From the NCBI GenBank assembly GCA_949752745.1, contig OX457024.1, positions 52,655,810 to 52,719,809 on the forward strand: a stretch of 64,000 nucleotides of DNA, written 5' to 3'. Below are positions 43,556-54,995 of this stretch, piece by piece. The stretch is from Protula sp. h YS-2021 (taxonomy: Eukaryota > Annelida > Polychaeta > Sabellida > Serpulidae). The notes beneath the pieces are model-generated. The model was given only the letters and a program-made list of their open reading frames with translations, was not told the origin of the DNA and made no database searches. Made by a program: the position numbers and the translations under genes. How positions within the stretch are numbered: the stretch's first letter is position 1; the number at the start of each line of letters is the position of its first letter.

Positions 43556-46500
43556 ACTGGCTATTGCTTTTTATGGCGATTCGCCAAAAATTAGCAAAAA
43601 TATTGCCCCAAAGCCAAATTTCTTTAAAACGTATCTCCTCCTAGGGTTTTGGCGGAAACGTTCTAAAATTTTGGTGGAAGGTAGGATGCGTAAGTGTCTT
43701 GGTTATTACTTTTTTTAAATTCACTAAAATATTGCCAAAAAAAAAAAAAATTTCCGTGAAATCTTAACTGCTTCTAGAAAAGTAAGCTTACTGTCTTGAA
43801 AATTTAAAAAAAGGTAGCAGGAATTACTTGGCGAAAATTTCGGTGAAAATCCAAATTTCTTCTTTAAAATCGTAACTATCTGCTTAAAAATAATCTTACT
43901 GTTTTGAAATTTTAGATGAAGGTAGCAGGCGTTACTACGTATCTGGCTATTACTTTTCTGGTGAATGGCCAAACATTGGCGAAAATTTTGGTGAAAACCA
44001 ACAAAAAAATCAGTAAAGCCTTAAATAACTGCTGGAAAATAGTCTTAGTAACTTCAAAGCGGAAGTAAAGATAACAGGCATGATAACCTACCTCGCTGTT
44101 ACATTTTTGTGATTGGCCAAAAGGTTGGTCAAAATTTTGATGAAAAACGCAAAAAAAACAGTAAAATCTTAACAAACTCAGTAAAATAGTCTTCCTGTCT
44201 TGAAATTGTAAGTAAAGGTAGAAATTGGCCAAAAATTGGCAAAAAAAATTTGGCAGAAAGCTGAAAAAATCATTAAAATCTTTGATAACTCAAGGTAAAG
44301 GTAAAAGTAGCAAGATTACTATATATACCTGACTGTTACTTTTTATGGTGATTGACCAAAATATTGTCGAAAATTTGGCGAAAAACCAAATAATTTTCAG
44401 TAAAATCTTGACGATGTGCAGGAAAATAGTCTCAAAGTCTTGAAATGTTAAGAAAAGGTAGCAGGCCTTCCTACCTACCTGGCTGGTACAATTTTTTAGG
44501 ATTGGCCTGGCGAAAATTTTGGCGAGAAATTTAAAAAATCTTAACTAACTCCAGGAAAATAGTCTTACAGTCTTTGAACTTTAAGTAACGGTAGCAGTAG
44601 TATAACCTAATTGGCGTAAATTTTTGGGAAAAGCCAACAAATTTCTAGTGCAAACTCGTAGCGAACTCCAGGAAAATAGACTCATTGCCTTGAAAATTTA
44701 AGTAACAGTAACCTATATTTCTACCTAAGTGGTTATTACATTTTTACGCAATTTGCCAAAAAACTGGTGGAAGAAAAGTTGTTTTCCATCAGTTTTGGTG
44801 GAAGGTAACTTGCATAGGTATCCATCTATATGTTACTTGTTTTGGCGATTCACCCAAAATAGGTGGGAAGATTGGCGGAAATATTATTGAAAAAGCAATT
44901 TCAACTGACTCCAGGAAAATGGTCTTACTGTCTTGAGATTTTAGATTTTAGGCGTTACTACCTACCTGGGTGTAACTTTTTGGCGATTGACCAAAAATTT
45001 GCGGAAAAAGTGTCGAAAAAATCTTAACTGATTGCTGGAAAGTAATCTCACTGACTTGAAATTTTAAGCAAAAAAAGCAGACATTATTTACTTCCTGGCA
45101 GTTACTTTTTGTGGTAATTAGCCAAAAAAATTGGCAAAATAAATTGGCGAAATCCGCAAAATTTTCAGTAAAATCTTAAGTAACTCCGGAAAAATAATCT
45201 TAATGTCTTGAAAATTCAGTTAAAGATACCAAACATTACTACTTATCTGGCTGTTAGATTTTTTGGTCATTTGTCGAGAAATTGGCTAAAATTTTGGCGA
45301 AAACTAGAAAATTTTCAGCGAAATCCTGTGGAACTCCAGGCAAGTAGTCTTACTGTCTTGAACGTTTGAGGAAAGGTAACAGGCTTTGCTACCTATCTAG
45401 TTGTTATAATATTTTTTGAATGGCCAAAAATTGGCGAAAATTTTGGCCAGAACTAAAAAGGTTATAAAATCCAAAATAATTAAAGGAAAATAGCCTTACT
45501 ATCTTGAAATTTAACGTAACGGTAGCAGGCAATAATATCTTACTGGTTATTACTTTTTTGTGAATTCGCCACAAGTTGGCGGAGATAATAGTCAAAAACC
45601 AATTTTCTGTAAAACGTATCTCCTAAATCTTGACCAACCCCAGGGAAACAGTTTAACTTTCTTGAAGTTTTCAGGAAAGGTAGCAGCCTTACTTCCTGCC
45701 TGGTTGTTGCAATTTTTGGTGATAAGCCACAAATTGACAAGAAAATTTATAGAGTCTAGACTTACTCCAGTAAAATAGTCTTACTATCTTGATATTGTAA
45801 GTAACGGTAGCATGCGTTATTAACTAACTGGCTGTTAAATTTTATGGTGATTGGCCAAAAATGGTAGAAATTCTGGCGAAAAACGAAACAATCTGTAAAT
45901 TCTAAAAATTTAGCGAATTCACCCCCCTTCCTCCAAAAAAAGTCAGTACAATTTTGACGGACTCCAGGAATGTAGCTTCGTTTGTCTTCATCTTTCAAGC
46001 ATAGGTAGCAACCATTACTACTCACCCGGCCATTACTTGTTTTTTTTTGTGATTGGCCAAAATTTTGCCGTAATATTAGCAAAAAAGAAAGAAAATCGAA
46101 CCAGAGAAGTGTCTCAAAATTTTAGATGAAAATAGCCATCATTGTTTTTGAATAAAGGGGGTATTCGAACCGACTTTTTATTTTTTCTCTTCCTCTCTTT
46201 CCTTTGTGATTCGCCAAAAATTTTCCGAAAATAACCTGATTGCTTGTAATTTTTGTAATAGTGGCACACATTACTACCTACCTGGCTGTTACGTTTCTGG
46301 CAATTCGCAAAAAACGTATTGGTCAATCGCCATTTTCTATAAAACGTATGCTCCCGTATGGTTTTAATGGAAAAATGCGCAGGAGTCTCTACCTAGCCAT
46401 AACATTTTTGGCCATTCGGCAAAATTTGGGGATAAAACTTTTTGGTAAAGTCTTTACCAACTTCGTGAAAATACTCTTACTGCCTTGAAATTTTAAGCAT

Positions 46501-46990
46501 AGGGAGTAGGAATTGCTGCATACTTAGCAATTACTTTTTTCGTGATTGGCCAAAACTTTACGGAATAATTGGCAAAAAAAAAACAAAAAATTCAGTAAAA
46601 TCTTAACTCACACCACAGAAATGACTTTACTGTCTTGAAATTCTACTCAAAGAAAAAAATTGGAAATATTGGAGAAAATCCAATTTTTACTCAAATCGTT
46701 ACTAACGTTAGGGATATAATATTACCTTCTTAAAATTTTGAATTATGGAAGCGGAAATTAGTACCTAGCTGGCTGTGACTATTTTGATGATTCGTCAGAG
46801 AAACTGGCTAAAATCGTTTTACCTTAATCTCTAGAAATTCTTATTAAAGGTGGCAGGCTTTGGTACCCACCTAGCTATTGCGTTTTTTAAAATTGGTGGA
46901 AATATAAGCCAAAAAATTTCATGAAAACTCATCTCCTCCTAGGATTTAAATGGAAACGTCCTAAAATTTTGGCGGAAGGTAGTGGTATAT
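43556..46990. repeat. ~160-bp degenerate satellite, roughly 20 units
   Basis: Units contain ctacctggctgttacttttt, ggcgattggccaaaaattgg, cgaaaattttggcgaaaa, cagtaaaatcttaactaact, ccaggaaaatagtcttactg and tcttgaaattttaag.aaagg. The first and last units carry an extra related segment (atctcctcctagg...cggaaacg, then ctaaaattttgg.ggaaggta at 43628-43685 and 46928-46985), which may mark the ends. Divergence between units is high. All open frames within it are incidental. Confidence 0.85.
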
Positions 46991-47078
46991 ATAAACCATA
47001 TATGTAAACGAGAAACCATTTTTGGAGTAAAATCTTGACTGACGCCAGGTACGTAACCTTACTGCCTTGAAATTTGGG

Positions 47079-47303
47079 TTAGAGGTTATAGTTATATTCA
47101 TAAATCTTGACATCAGCATTCGTGAGTTGGGGCATTGTCCATGGACAATGTTGTATGTAGTTAGAGATAGTCTGTTTTGAAAGGGAAATGATGAGAGCTT
47201 TCTGTTTTTCTAACCTATATACCTCTGAGACCTTGAGGTATTGGTGAAGGGCTTTGACGGGACACAGTGAGACCAACTCTTTGGAAATTTTTTCTTTTGG
47301 CAA
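47079..47303 (-). pseudogene. DIRS tyrosine recombinase, catalytic-domain fragment
   Basis: The 74-codon frame has SLCPVKALHQYLKVSEVYRL followed by KQTISNYIQ, as in the catalytic domain of DIRS YRs just after the first Arg region. The His-x-x-Arg block expected next is not readable, and the final Tyr region is absent in this frame. The recombinase would have integrated circular cDNA without target duplication in an intact element. Confidence 0.7.
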
Positions 47304-47820
47304 GGCCGGCAGATCTATGTGTTGGAAAGGCCCATCTCTTGAGTGACAATGACTGTCTTTCCCATAAAGTCATTTCCCGTTTTCCTTCCTTACCGTTGTA
47401 TTTTGGGCATGAATCTGGCTTCTCCTCTTGCCAGACGTCAATTCTAAAAGAAATTTAAATCTTACTATAGCGAAATGACATCTTTCTTGAAAATGCCAGG
47501 ACTTTGTAGGTAACGAAGAACTATAAATGGGCCCAATTAGGCTAAATTCGAAGTAGAGGCAGGGGACTTGTTCTAGAAGTGTCTGATATACTGAGACAAG
47601 GCTATATCCTCCCATGGTTCATAACCCATGAAAGCTTTGAGTCGAGAACCGATGTCGGCTCTGTAAACCTCTATGTACCCTGCCTTTAGCTGACTGTACT
47701 TTCTGGGGGAAGTCTGAAATGGATCTAGCTTAGAGTTGCCGCACCAGGAAGCAAAATTTTGCATTGTGTCTTGTAAACCTTGGCCGTAGATTGTTTTTAA
47801 CTATTTTGTCAACTTCTTGC

Positions 47821-48204
47821 TTAGAAAACCCTTTTTTTTGAAGGAAGAGCGAGTGAGATACCATTGATACAGGTGCAGCAAGTGAAGGAAGGGTGGAAGT
47901 GCTGCCAGTGTGGCTGGGACAGCATTTGCGTGTGGCAAGGGATTGGGACTGACTTGATCAGTACGGGGCCTCCGGTGACCATGGGGCTACTAACAGGAGA
48001 GGTGTGTGGGGTCGTTTCGATTGTCTTCTGCAATACTTGATGAAGGATTGCGGGAGGGAGAAATGGATAGAGAACTTCCTGTATTGGCCATAGGCAGCTG
48101 AGGGCATCCACTGGCCAGGCTGTTTGGTCTGGACAAGGAGATATAAACCCGATAAGTTGGGTCGTCAGTGAATTGGCAAACAGACCTAGAATAATCGGTC
48201 CCAT
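47821..48204 (-). pseudogene. DIRS RNase H / connector fragment
   Basis: 127 codons include GLFANSLTTQLIGF, TAWPVDALSCLWP and LPPAILHQVLQKTIETT, the conserved stretch between RNase H and recombinase in DIRS pol proteins. It ends in low-conservation sequence rich in His, Pro and Cys. Confidence 0.75.
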
Positions 48205-48869
48205 GGTGACTGGTCTATTGGAAGGACGATCTGGTTAGACACCACTCGGTGTGAATGACTTAGCCTATTGTGGAGGACAGGTCTGCCGCTATATTGGGTT
48301 TCCCTGCCAGATGGTGAGCCGTGAGTAATCTCCGTTACTTGGTCGCTCCCTACATGTTTAGGTATGGTACTGCTGTGGAGTTGTCTAGGAGTACTAAGAC
48401 ACTCAGAATGTGTCTGAATTGTTTTGATAAATTGTTCAGGCTATATATATATCCAAAAAAAAACTCGGAATTTCAGCCAGTTGATGTAGCACCTGGGTAG
48501 GGAAAAGAACCATTTGATTCTTCATACCTGAACATGACAGTGGATTCCACACCCGACCCGAGAGGCCTCTGTTTGGATCTCTACCTGTTTTGGGAGAAAG
48601 TGAAAAGTAACGGCCTCGTTCATGACTTGTGGCTAGAACCACCATAGCAGGGGAGACAAAGAGGTTTGTGACAGACTCACTTTTGCCTTGGTAGACCTTT
48701 CCTGCTAGCATTATCGGTCTCTGGAATGGCACCAGGAGGCCTAGCAGTGACTCCATGATTTGTAAGCTTACCTTCTGACCTACAGGTATTCACTCTATAG
48801 CTCGGAAGATTGCCTGTTGTTATTCCGACTTCTCGACTCAATTTCCCGTTAATGAAGATAATGTCCAAC

Positions 48870-49088
48870 TTAAAAGATGAATGTGGTACTTGGAAAATTA
48901 AGGGAACAGATGATTTGTGTCCTAGGACCCCGTTTGAAGAGGAGAGGGTAGCCGTTTCTGAGCCAGCTGACTATTCGCCTGGGAGATCCCATTTCGTCCG
49001 AGGCTTGCCAGAACTTACCTAGCCTTCCACCTACGGGCAAAGAAGCGTTGCAGAACAGCAAATTTTCTAAGCCTTTTAAGTCTATCAA
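48870..49088 (-). pseudogene. DIRS reverse transcriptase, N-terminal fragment
   Basis: 72 codons with the diagnostic PVGGRLGKF and DEMGSPRRIVSWLRNGYPLL start of DIRS RT. The frame breaks before the fingers continue. The thumb resumes at 48756 in another frame, so about 150-200 codons including motifs A-C are deleted. Confidence 0.82.
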
Positions 49089-50979
49089 AGTATCAAAGTA
49101 TCCAGGCTAGTATCAAGTGTGGAGGCCATCTCCAGGTGGTAATTTGATTGGTTGTTACCTGAACTGCTGCAGTGACGGCCTCTCATTCTTGCTGCCATTG
49201 GATGTCTTGGCTCACTTGGTTCGATCTGAATGCTCTGAGAAGGAAAGGTAAGGCTTTTTTGTGTTTTGCCAGGGGAAAGGAGGCGCAGGGCATCTTCGAT
49301 AAGACAGAGAAGGCTTCCCTGGTTCAATTTCTCTACTTCGGCAGGGGGGGAGTGCAATTCCTTCCTTCCAAGGACAGGGCATGTCGTAAATCGCGCAAGA
49401 GTTTCACAGTTGACCAACAGTATTGTAAGAATGCGTTCCGCCATTGATAGACTATTGACATAATCAAGAAAGTCGATAGCTTGACCACATCCCGGGTCGC
49501 CAGTGCTAGATATTGTAGTAGTTTGGAGAAGATCGGATCGCTGAGGCGCAGGTCCTCTCATAGTGCGGTTAAAGCTTTTAACGCGTGATCCTAGTAGGAA
49601 AGGATTTCAAGGACATATCGGGAGGAGGCCTCAATGGTCTTGGCATCCAATTCGACTAACAGAATGTTTGAATCACTCCGAACGGATGACATCCATACCT
49701 TTCGTTTCGCAGGTTGTTCAAGTGCGTCCAGCGGTATTTGGTCATTGGAAGTATGGCCCGGGACGAACAGAGCAATGCTTCGATGTATGGAAGCGAGGCG
49801 GGTTGGGCTTTTGGCTGGCATCTATCTTCTTGAATTCATTGGGCCGTACCGTCACCGCGTTTGCAGTACCATTGATGACAGAGAGTGCGACGAATGAATC
49901 CTGGAGGGGAACCGCTGTCTGAGATGTCATCCGTATCTGGGGATCCTCTCTGTCCATTCAGGGGTCGCCACAGTGACGTTTGTTAGGCGCGCTATGTCCT
50001 GTATAGTATTCCTGAATTGCACGTCCTCCGAAGCTATGGCGGAAGAAGCTACGGAGGTCCGGGATGGGGTCTGAATTGGGAGTCACCCTGCTGCTCCCGG
50101 GTCCTCCAAAGTCCTTGACCACAGCGTGGTGAGCAGACTTTCCTAGTCCTGGTCAGGATCTTGTGTCTGAGGCTCCTTGTCCGGGAGTGCGGGTATCTCC
50201 CCTGATGGAGTGTAGATTTCCCGCCTCTTGTTGGATTCGATGGGATCCAAAAGAAAGAGATATATGTTTGTATCAGTTTCTCGTCGTCCTCGGTAGCACA
50301 GATACATGTCCCGATAGTGGAAGGCCCGAGGATTCCTCTTCACTAACTGCCACAGTCTCTGGCAGCTGGCTCAGTTCCTGTAGAGGAAGTGCGCGTTGGG
50401 TAGACATAAAAGTCTGACTTGCTGGAGGGGCGAGAAACCGTGGCGGACGGCTTCTTTGGTTGAAGGAGTGCCCCCTGCCACTGCACTTTTTGTTGCAGTT
50501 CCTTAGTTTGTTTGCTGCGATTGCAAAGACAGGAATGCAAATAAAACTCACTGGGAAGTCTCGGCAGCTGTGTTGGGGAGGTCAGCCCTTCCTGTGTGGG
50601 GAAAGCCAGCTGTCCCGCCGGCGTGGAGAAATTCGAAACAGAGGGTGTCCAAGTGTTTGTCTCGGCAGGGGGTTGAGACTTGGACTTCGATTCGGGTAAC
50701 GATTTGCTGGATAAAGACGGGCAGGTCGCACAAGCTTTACGGAGAATGTCCTCCACGAATTCCTTGATGATTAAAAAAGTGTTTTGCGTTTATCCCATCT
50801 GCGATCGTTTTTAGCTTTGTTCTGGCTAATTGCCTTCTAATCCCTTGAAGTAAAGTACTGGCACTCCGAACAGGTTCTTGAATCGTCGCGGTGGGAGGGT
50901 GCGTGAACTGAAAATTCTGGGAATGCGATCGCAGACTGGCATCTGTCATATCTGAAAGGCGCGCAAGCAAGGTCATGTG

Positions 50980-52097
50980 AGTGCCACCACTAAACTAACA
51001 CGTGTAATGTCGCTCCAAGCTTTATTCAGTGACTAAATGTGTTAAAATCATCTTGAATTGCATTCAGAAGTAAAATTATATTCTAGACAAAAGAAGAGGC
51101 TTACAGGTGTGATTCACCGTAACTTTCCTTCCGGACCCCTCGTCCTGGGAAGTGCCACGAAGAGAGGTAGTTGATCATAGTAACCGAGTACTGTTTGAGG
51201 TCAGATCCTAGCCCCCTCCAGCCGAAGACCGTGAGGGTACTATGAACTGTCTGTAGACCGTTCGGTGACGGTGAAAAAGACGGTCCGATTACGGAAATGT
51301 AACAAAAACGTGCCACAAGCCCTAGAAAGGCCAAAAGCGTTTCTTTTAAAAGACAAAGACCAGTGATGCAGAACTTGCTCTTACAAAATAGATCTTGTCC
51401 TATGGAGTACAAGCTTCAGCGTAACTGGTCATGTCTGCGATGACAGTCTGCTGAATAACGCTTGAAGTCAATACATTAACTCAGTGACTTCAAACAATTC
51501 CTAGGCGATGTGTGCTGGAACCGGTTACTGATTCTTGATCCTGTAGCTTCTTGTGGAGAACAGGAGGCTCACTCCCCGGGACTATCGACCTGTCATCGCT
51601 GCGTGTAATGTCAACACATTACAAGTCCTAAAATTTGCCACTTTTAACCAAATTTATCCAGAAGTTAGAATATGATAAATTAGTCTTCTATTAGTTAAAT
51701 AAACTAAATTTGAAGCAAATTCGCTACCTTTAACTGATCCCGCCCCCAAAGGAAAAATTGCGGAGCAAACAGAATGGCGTGTGTCATCACCCATCTAACA
51801 GTGGAGATAAGCGAATTCAAAGATTTTGCGAAGTAAAAGTTATTACTATTAGTTTTATTTTTGCTTACTATTATTATCTGTAAATATGCAAATATGATTT
51901 CCAATCTCTTACATAAGAAAATAGATTTTTCCATATTCTGAATTTGCATTCAGTCGACTAATAAAGAGCTAGTAAAATTTTCAATTGACATTTACATCTT
52001 CTGGAATGGTATTAACCACCAAAATCGCCAGAAGTAATGCTTAGTTTCACTGGTTAACAAGTTAAATATAATTTGACTTATACCTTTCTGTTGAAAG
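50980..52097. other. No gene recognised; includes the dispersed repeat at 51534-51740
   Basis: Sequence between the DIRS gag-like frames and the hybrid-domain exon. A 103-codon - strand frame at 51412-51101 is unrecognised. The last 350 bases are AT-rich intron leading to the acceptor at 52096-52097. Confidence 0.35.
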
Positions 52098-52412
52098 ATA
52101 TGCGACAAGGAGCCTGCTGGTCAACTATAAAGAATCGGGAATGCGAACGTGAAATAAGCATGAAAATTTCGAAGGCCGAGTGCTGTGCGACTATTGGAAA
52201 GGCATGGGGGAGCCCTTGTGAGCCTTGCCCAGATGAGCTTCCCTGCCCAAGAGGTTTTTATCAAGGCCGAGGCTTGCAGTGCATCGATGTCGATGAGTGT
52301 GCTGTTTTCGGTGATCTGTGCTCTGGTGGATACTGCATTAATACCCAAGGGTCATTTCAGTGCCAGTGTCAAGGAGGGCTGACGTTAGACTCAGCGGGAA
52401 GGAAGTGTTTAG
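52098..52412 (+). CDS. fbn: Fibrillin-like gene, hybrid/TB-like plus cbEGF exon (e)
   Basis: This 315-base phase 1-1 exon encodes two modules. Residues about 1-59 form an eight-cysteine TB/hybrid-type module: it begins DMRQGACW, has a CC pair in KAECCATIGKAWG where canonical TB domains have CCC, then SPCEPCP, and two further cysteines before the linker. Residues about 60-105 are a cbEGF opening DVDEC with CINTQGSFQC. The missing third cysteine of the triplet and the altered C-terminal spacing point to a hybrid domain rather than a plain TB domain. The acceptor ends gaaag (to 52097) and the donor is gtattt. In known fibrillins a hybrid domain followed by one cbEGF and then a TB domain occurs in the middle of the protein, and that order is what follows here. 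LTBP is the main alternative. Confidence 0.88.
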
Positions 52413-53031
52413 GTATTTGTGATACATTTAACTAAGGCAAAAATACCTTGTGTTGCTTTATTTATTGAGCTTCAAAGAAATGTTTTGTTTAAAATGCCAA
52501 AGACAAAACAAACTAAAACATGTCTGTCCAGTCTTTTTAACGCCTGGTAATGACTGGTATTTAAAACTGCCGAGAAAATCCAAAGTTGGGAAGAATATAG
52601 AAGGAAAATTTATCATATCAGTTTATAGCGCCCAAACTGGGATTTAGCCGACCGTTTGCCTTCCGCCCCTTTGTTTATCGCTGGCGGTTACTCCAACCTT
52701 AATGCTCATTTCCCTATGGCTTTGGTACATAGATGACCTATTACAGTGGGTATGTGCACGTTATTTTGATCTTAACCTTAACGTAGTTCCAAGTTCATAA
52801 TGGCTCCCATCCTGGGATATCACTTACAGTTGGGTTTTGTTATTTCTATGATGGCTTGTTTTATTTGCCTCGAGTTTCAAGACCAGCCAACTATGTCCAG
52901 CTGGCCTAGTGCAATGGAGATGGCCTTATCTTTGTATGTATGTACGTACGTATGAACATAGGCACGTATATATGTTAAATAACCTTTCAAAGTGTCATTT
53001 ATAAATTAACACAAAATGTACTAAAAATTAG

Positions 53032-53202
53032 ATCTCAGAGAAGACGAATGCTTTGCAAGATATTACCGCGCACAGTGTTTAGACCCGCTGATGGGTCTTC
53101 ATCTAAGATCGACCTGTTGCTGCTCTATCGGAGCTGCTTGGGGATCCGACTGCGATCAGTGTCCGGCACAGGGAAGTAAAGAGTACGGCGAACTTTGTCA
53201 AG
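53032..53202 (+). CDS. fbn: Fibrillin-like gene, canonical TB (8-Cys) exon (f)
   Basis: This 171-base phase 1-1 exon encodes a 57-residue TB domain. All eight cysteines are in canonical order: one near the start (EDECF), one in AQC, the diagnostic triplet in RSTCCCSIGAAWG, the pair in SDCDQCP, and a last one before the final Gly. CCC-SIG-AWG is the strongest family marker in the window, since TB domains occur only in fibrillins, LTBPs and close relatives. The acceptor is aaaaattag (to 53031) and the donor is gtaaag. The exon sits 619 bases after the hybrid-like exon and 392 bases before the next, so this part of the gene is compact and free of large insertions. No RGD integrin motif is seen in this domain. 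Confidence 0.92.
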
Positions 53203-53594
53203 GTAAAGTTAACAATTGTGCGAGCAAGAAAATATAACCTTTTATGGCTTTGTTGATATACTTTTGTCAGTCTTCGGATGACTGAAATTGAATCTTAGAG
53301 GAATCAAGCCATGTGAAATTTTTAAAAGCCAAAATTGGATGTGTGTATGGTAAAAAGTGAACAGACATATATAAGTTTTTTAGTTGATAGAAATCTACAA
53401 AGATACAAATCGTTCAACCATAATTGATTTCTCACTGGAAAGCTTTTCAAAATTCAAAAGTACGTTCTACGTTATATCCTCAACTCTTAAAACATATTGA
53501 TCATAGTTCAAAAACATTCGTTTGTGATAAATGATCTGTATTGGTTTGTGATTATAATACATTAATTCTTGAAATGCTCTTTGCACTATTTTAG

Positions 53595-53673
53595 GTGAAA
53601 ATGGAAGCCCATATGTTGCGGATATCAACGAATGTATGGAATTTCCCAACATTTGCCAAAATGGCAGATGCAG
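53595..53673 (+). CDS. fbn: Fibrillin-like gene, first half of a cbEGF (g), gene continues
   Basis: This 79-base exon enters in phase 1 (acceptor ttttag to 53594) and leaves in phase 2 (donor gtatgtg). It encodes a short linker GENGSPYVA, then DINEC and the first three cysteines of a cbEGF, ending GRCR. The module is therefore split by an intron after its third cysteine, unlike the one-module exons upstream. The Gly-Glu-Asn-Gly linker directly after a TB domain is familiar from fibrillins. I could not find the second half of the module (an N-T-x-G-S-F-x-C type segment after an AG) anywhere in 53.7-64 kb, so it should lie beyond the window, or be deleted by the repeats that follow. Confidence 0.82.
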
Positions 53674-54500
53674 GTATGTGAACGGATGTTTCCTATTTAC
53701 TTGGGAATTTGCAATACCCCCCCCCCCCCAAAAAAAAAAAATAGTAACGGAAATAAACGATAACGGTATATGGTAAACGCGAAGAATAGTTAAGTGTTGT
53801 AACCTAAAAATGGTAAAATAATTTTAATAAAAAAATTTATTAACATATTTAATCTTTATTTAACGTATCACGAACACCGTATCATAAACGTATCATAATA
53901 CACAGAGTTAAGTGGCACGTCTGACTAGTGACACCTGAGTGATACTAGGATTAACTGTAATGTGAGTAACGGGCTTCTAATCCACTGGTTGTGTGGACAC
54001 ATAAAGCCTGGTGAAAGATGCACAAACCTTAGTCTTGTGACATTCATGGCATTGAGTGGACTTTCTTTGATGTTGAGTAAGTTGCTTTGAATATCTGCAC
54101 TGCTGAGAATATTGAAACTATTTTACCTTTTTCGGGTTTAACACTAAACGATTTTTCCGTTTACCATTTTTCCGTTTGCCGATATTTCTGTTGCCCATTT
54201 TTCCGTACCCCCACTCAAAAGCTTGCTGAAAACGTTCGTTTGCTTCTGTTTTCTTTTGCATTTGTATTCTTCATGGTTTACTGATTTCGTACAGCAGAAC
54301 GAGCACTCGGTTTGTGACATTACGTTAAACTGGTGCAACTTTTGCTTTACCCAGAATTTATTACTATTACAAGATGACTGCCCCCCATTCAATCATTCCA
54401 GAGAATGTGCCCCGGGGCGTGATTTACGATTATCCCCAGAATATGTACTCCAGGGAATGAATACGAAGAGATTAAGATTACGCTGAAGCGATCAAGATTA
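53674..54500. other. No gene recognised (3' flank of the last exon)
   Basis: Homopolymer tracts at 53720-53750, a ttaac/cgtat-rich stretch, and tttttccgtttgcc repeats at 54150-54205. The missing second half of the split cbEGF was looked for here and not found. Confidence 0.4.
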
Positions 54501-54635
54501 CGCCAAGGGCACGAAATAGATTATCCCCAGAGTAGGCCTTCTGGGTAGAAAAATCGTAGGCCTTCTGGGTAAAAAGATCGTAAGCCTTCTGGGCCATAGG
54601 CCAAGTGGGTCATAGGCCAAGTGGGTTGTAATCGT
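54500..54635. repeat. Short tandem repeats (taggccttctgggta; cataggccaagtgggt)
   Basis: Three units of about 24 bases with aggccttctgggta.aaa.atc (54533-54600), then two units of cataggccaagtgggt (54594-54627). Confidence 0.85.
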
Positions 54636-54639
54636 GCTG

Positions 54640-54995
54640 TGTTGTCAAGTGTTAATAAACATGCGCACTTGACTGAACAAGAACCGTGCATCGAGGCAAG
54701 TTACATAAATATGCGCACTGGTTCGAAATGCGAGCGTTGTTTGAAGGTATCTGTGCAGACTATCCAGTCTACCAGAGATACAAAAAAAATCTGTTTCCCA
54801 TTCTTGTGGGAAAGAAATCTTTGTATGCATTTATCGGTCTATGTTCTGGTCCGGTGCTAAATTAATTATTCAGCTAGTTCTTTGCCGTCTCATCTTTTGA
54901 AGCCCAATTTTTCAGGGAAATTCCCTTGCTCATGTACGCTGGAGTTCGTCTTATTGCTTTTCGTAAGCTGGGACTTTGTCCTGGGACAAACTTGT
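54640..54995 (-). mobile_element. Satellite-bearing element, copy C (truncated)
   Basis: Two 51-bp units (54650-54740) are followed by the 255-bp tail found at the end of copy B, from gcgagcgttgtttgaaggta to ggacaaacttgt. It includes cgtaagctgggactttgtcc at 54962-54981. The hairpin end and the 147-bp array are absent, so this copy is truncated. Close identity with 27806-28065 shows the tail is a fixed part of the family. Confidence 0.7.

Larger units (their letters stand above)
47079..50760 (-). mobile_element. DIRS-type tyrosine-recombinase retroelement, broken
   Basis: Read on the - strand: gag-like frames (50756-50343, 49561-49085). Next the RT start with the DIRS hallmark LPVGGRLGKF and SPRRIVSWLRNGYPLLF (49088-48870), then an RT/RNase H piece with MESLLGLLVPFQRPIMLAGK (48756-48436). 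Then the RNase H end, with TAWPVDALSCLWP and AILHQVLQKTIE (48204-47821). The recombinase N-terminal region follows (FASWCGNSKLDPFQTSP, 47764-47573), and last a recombinase part with LCPVKALHQYLKV (47303-47079). Gene order and motifs fit DIRS. The RT palm with the YLDD site is missing, and frames shift between blocks. Split direct or inverted ends were not resolved. Confidence 0.82.
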
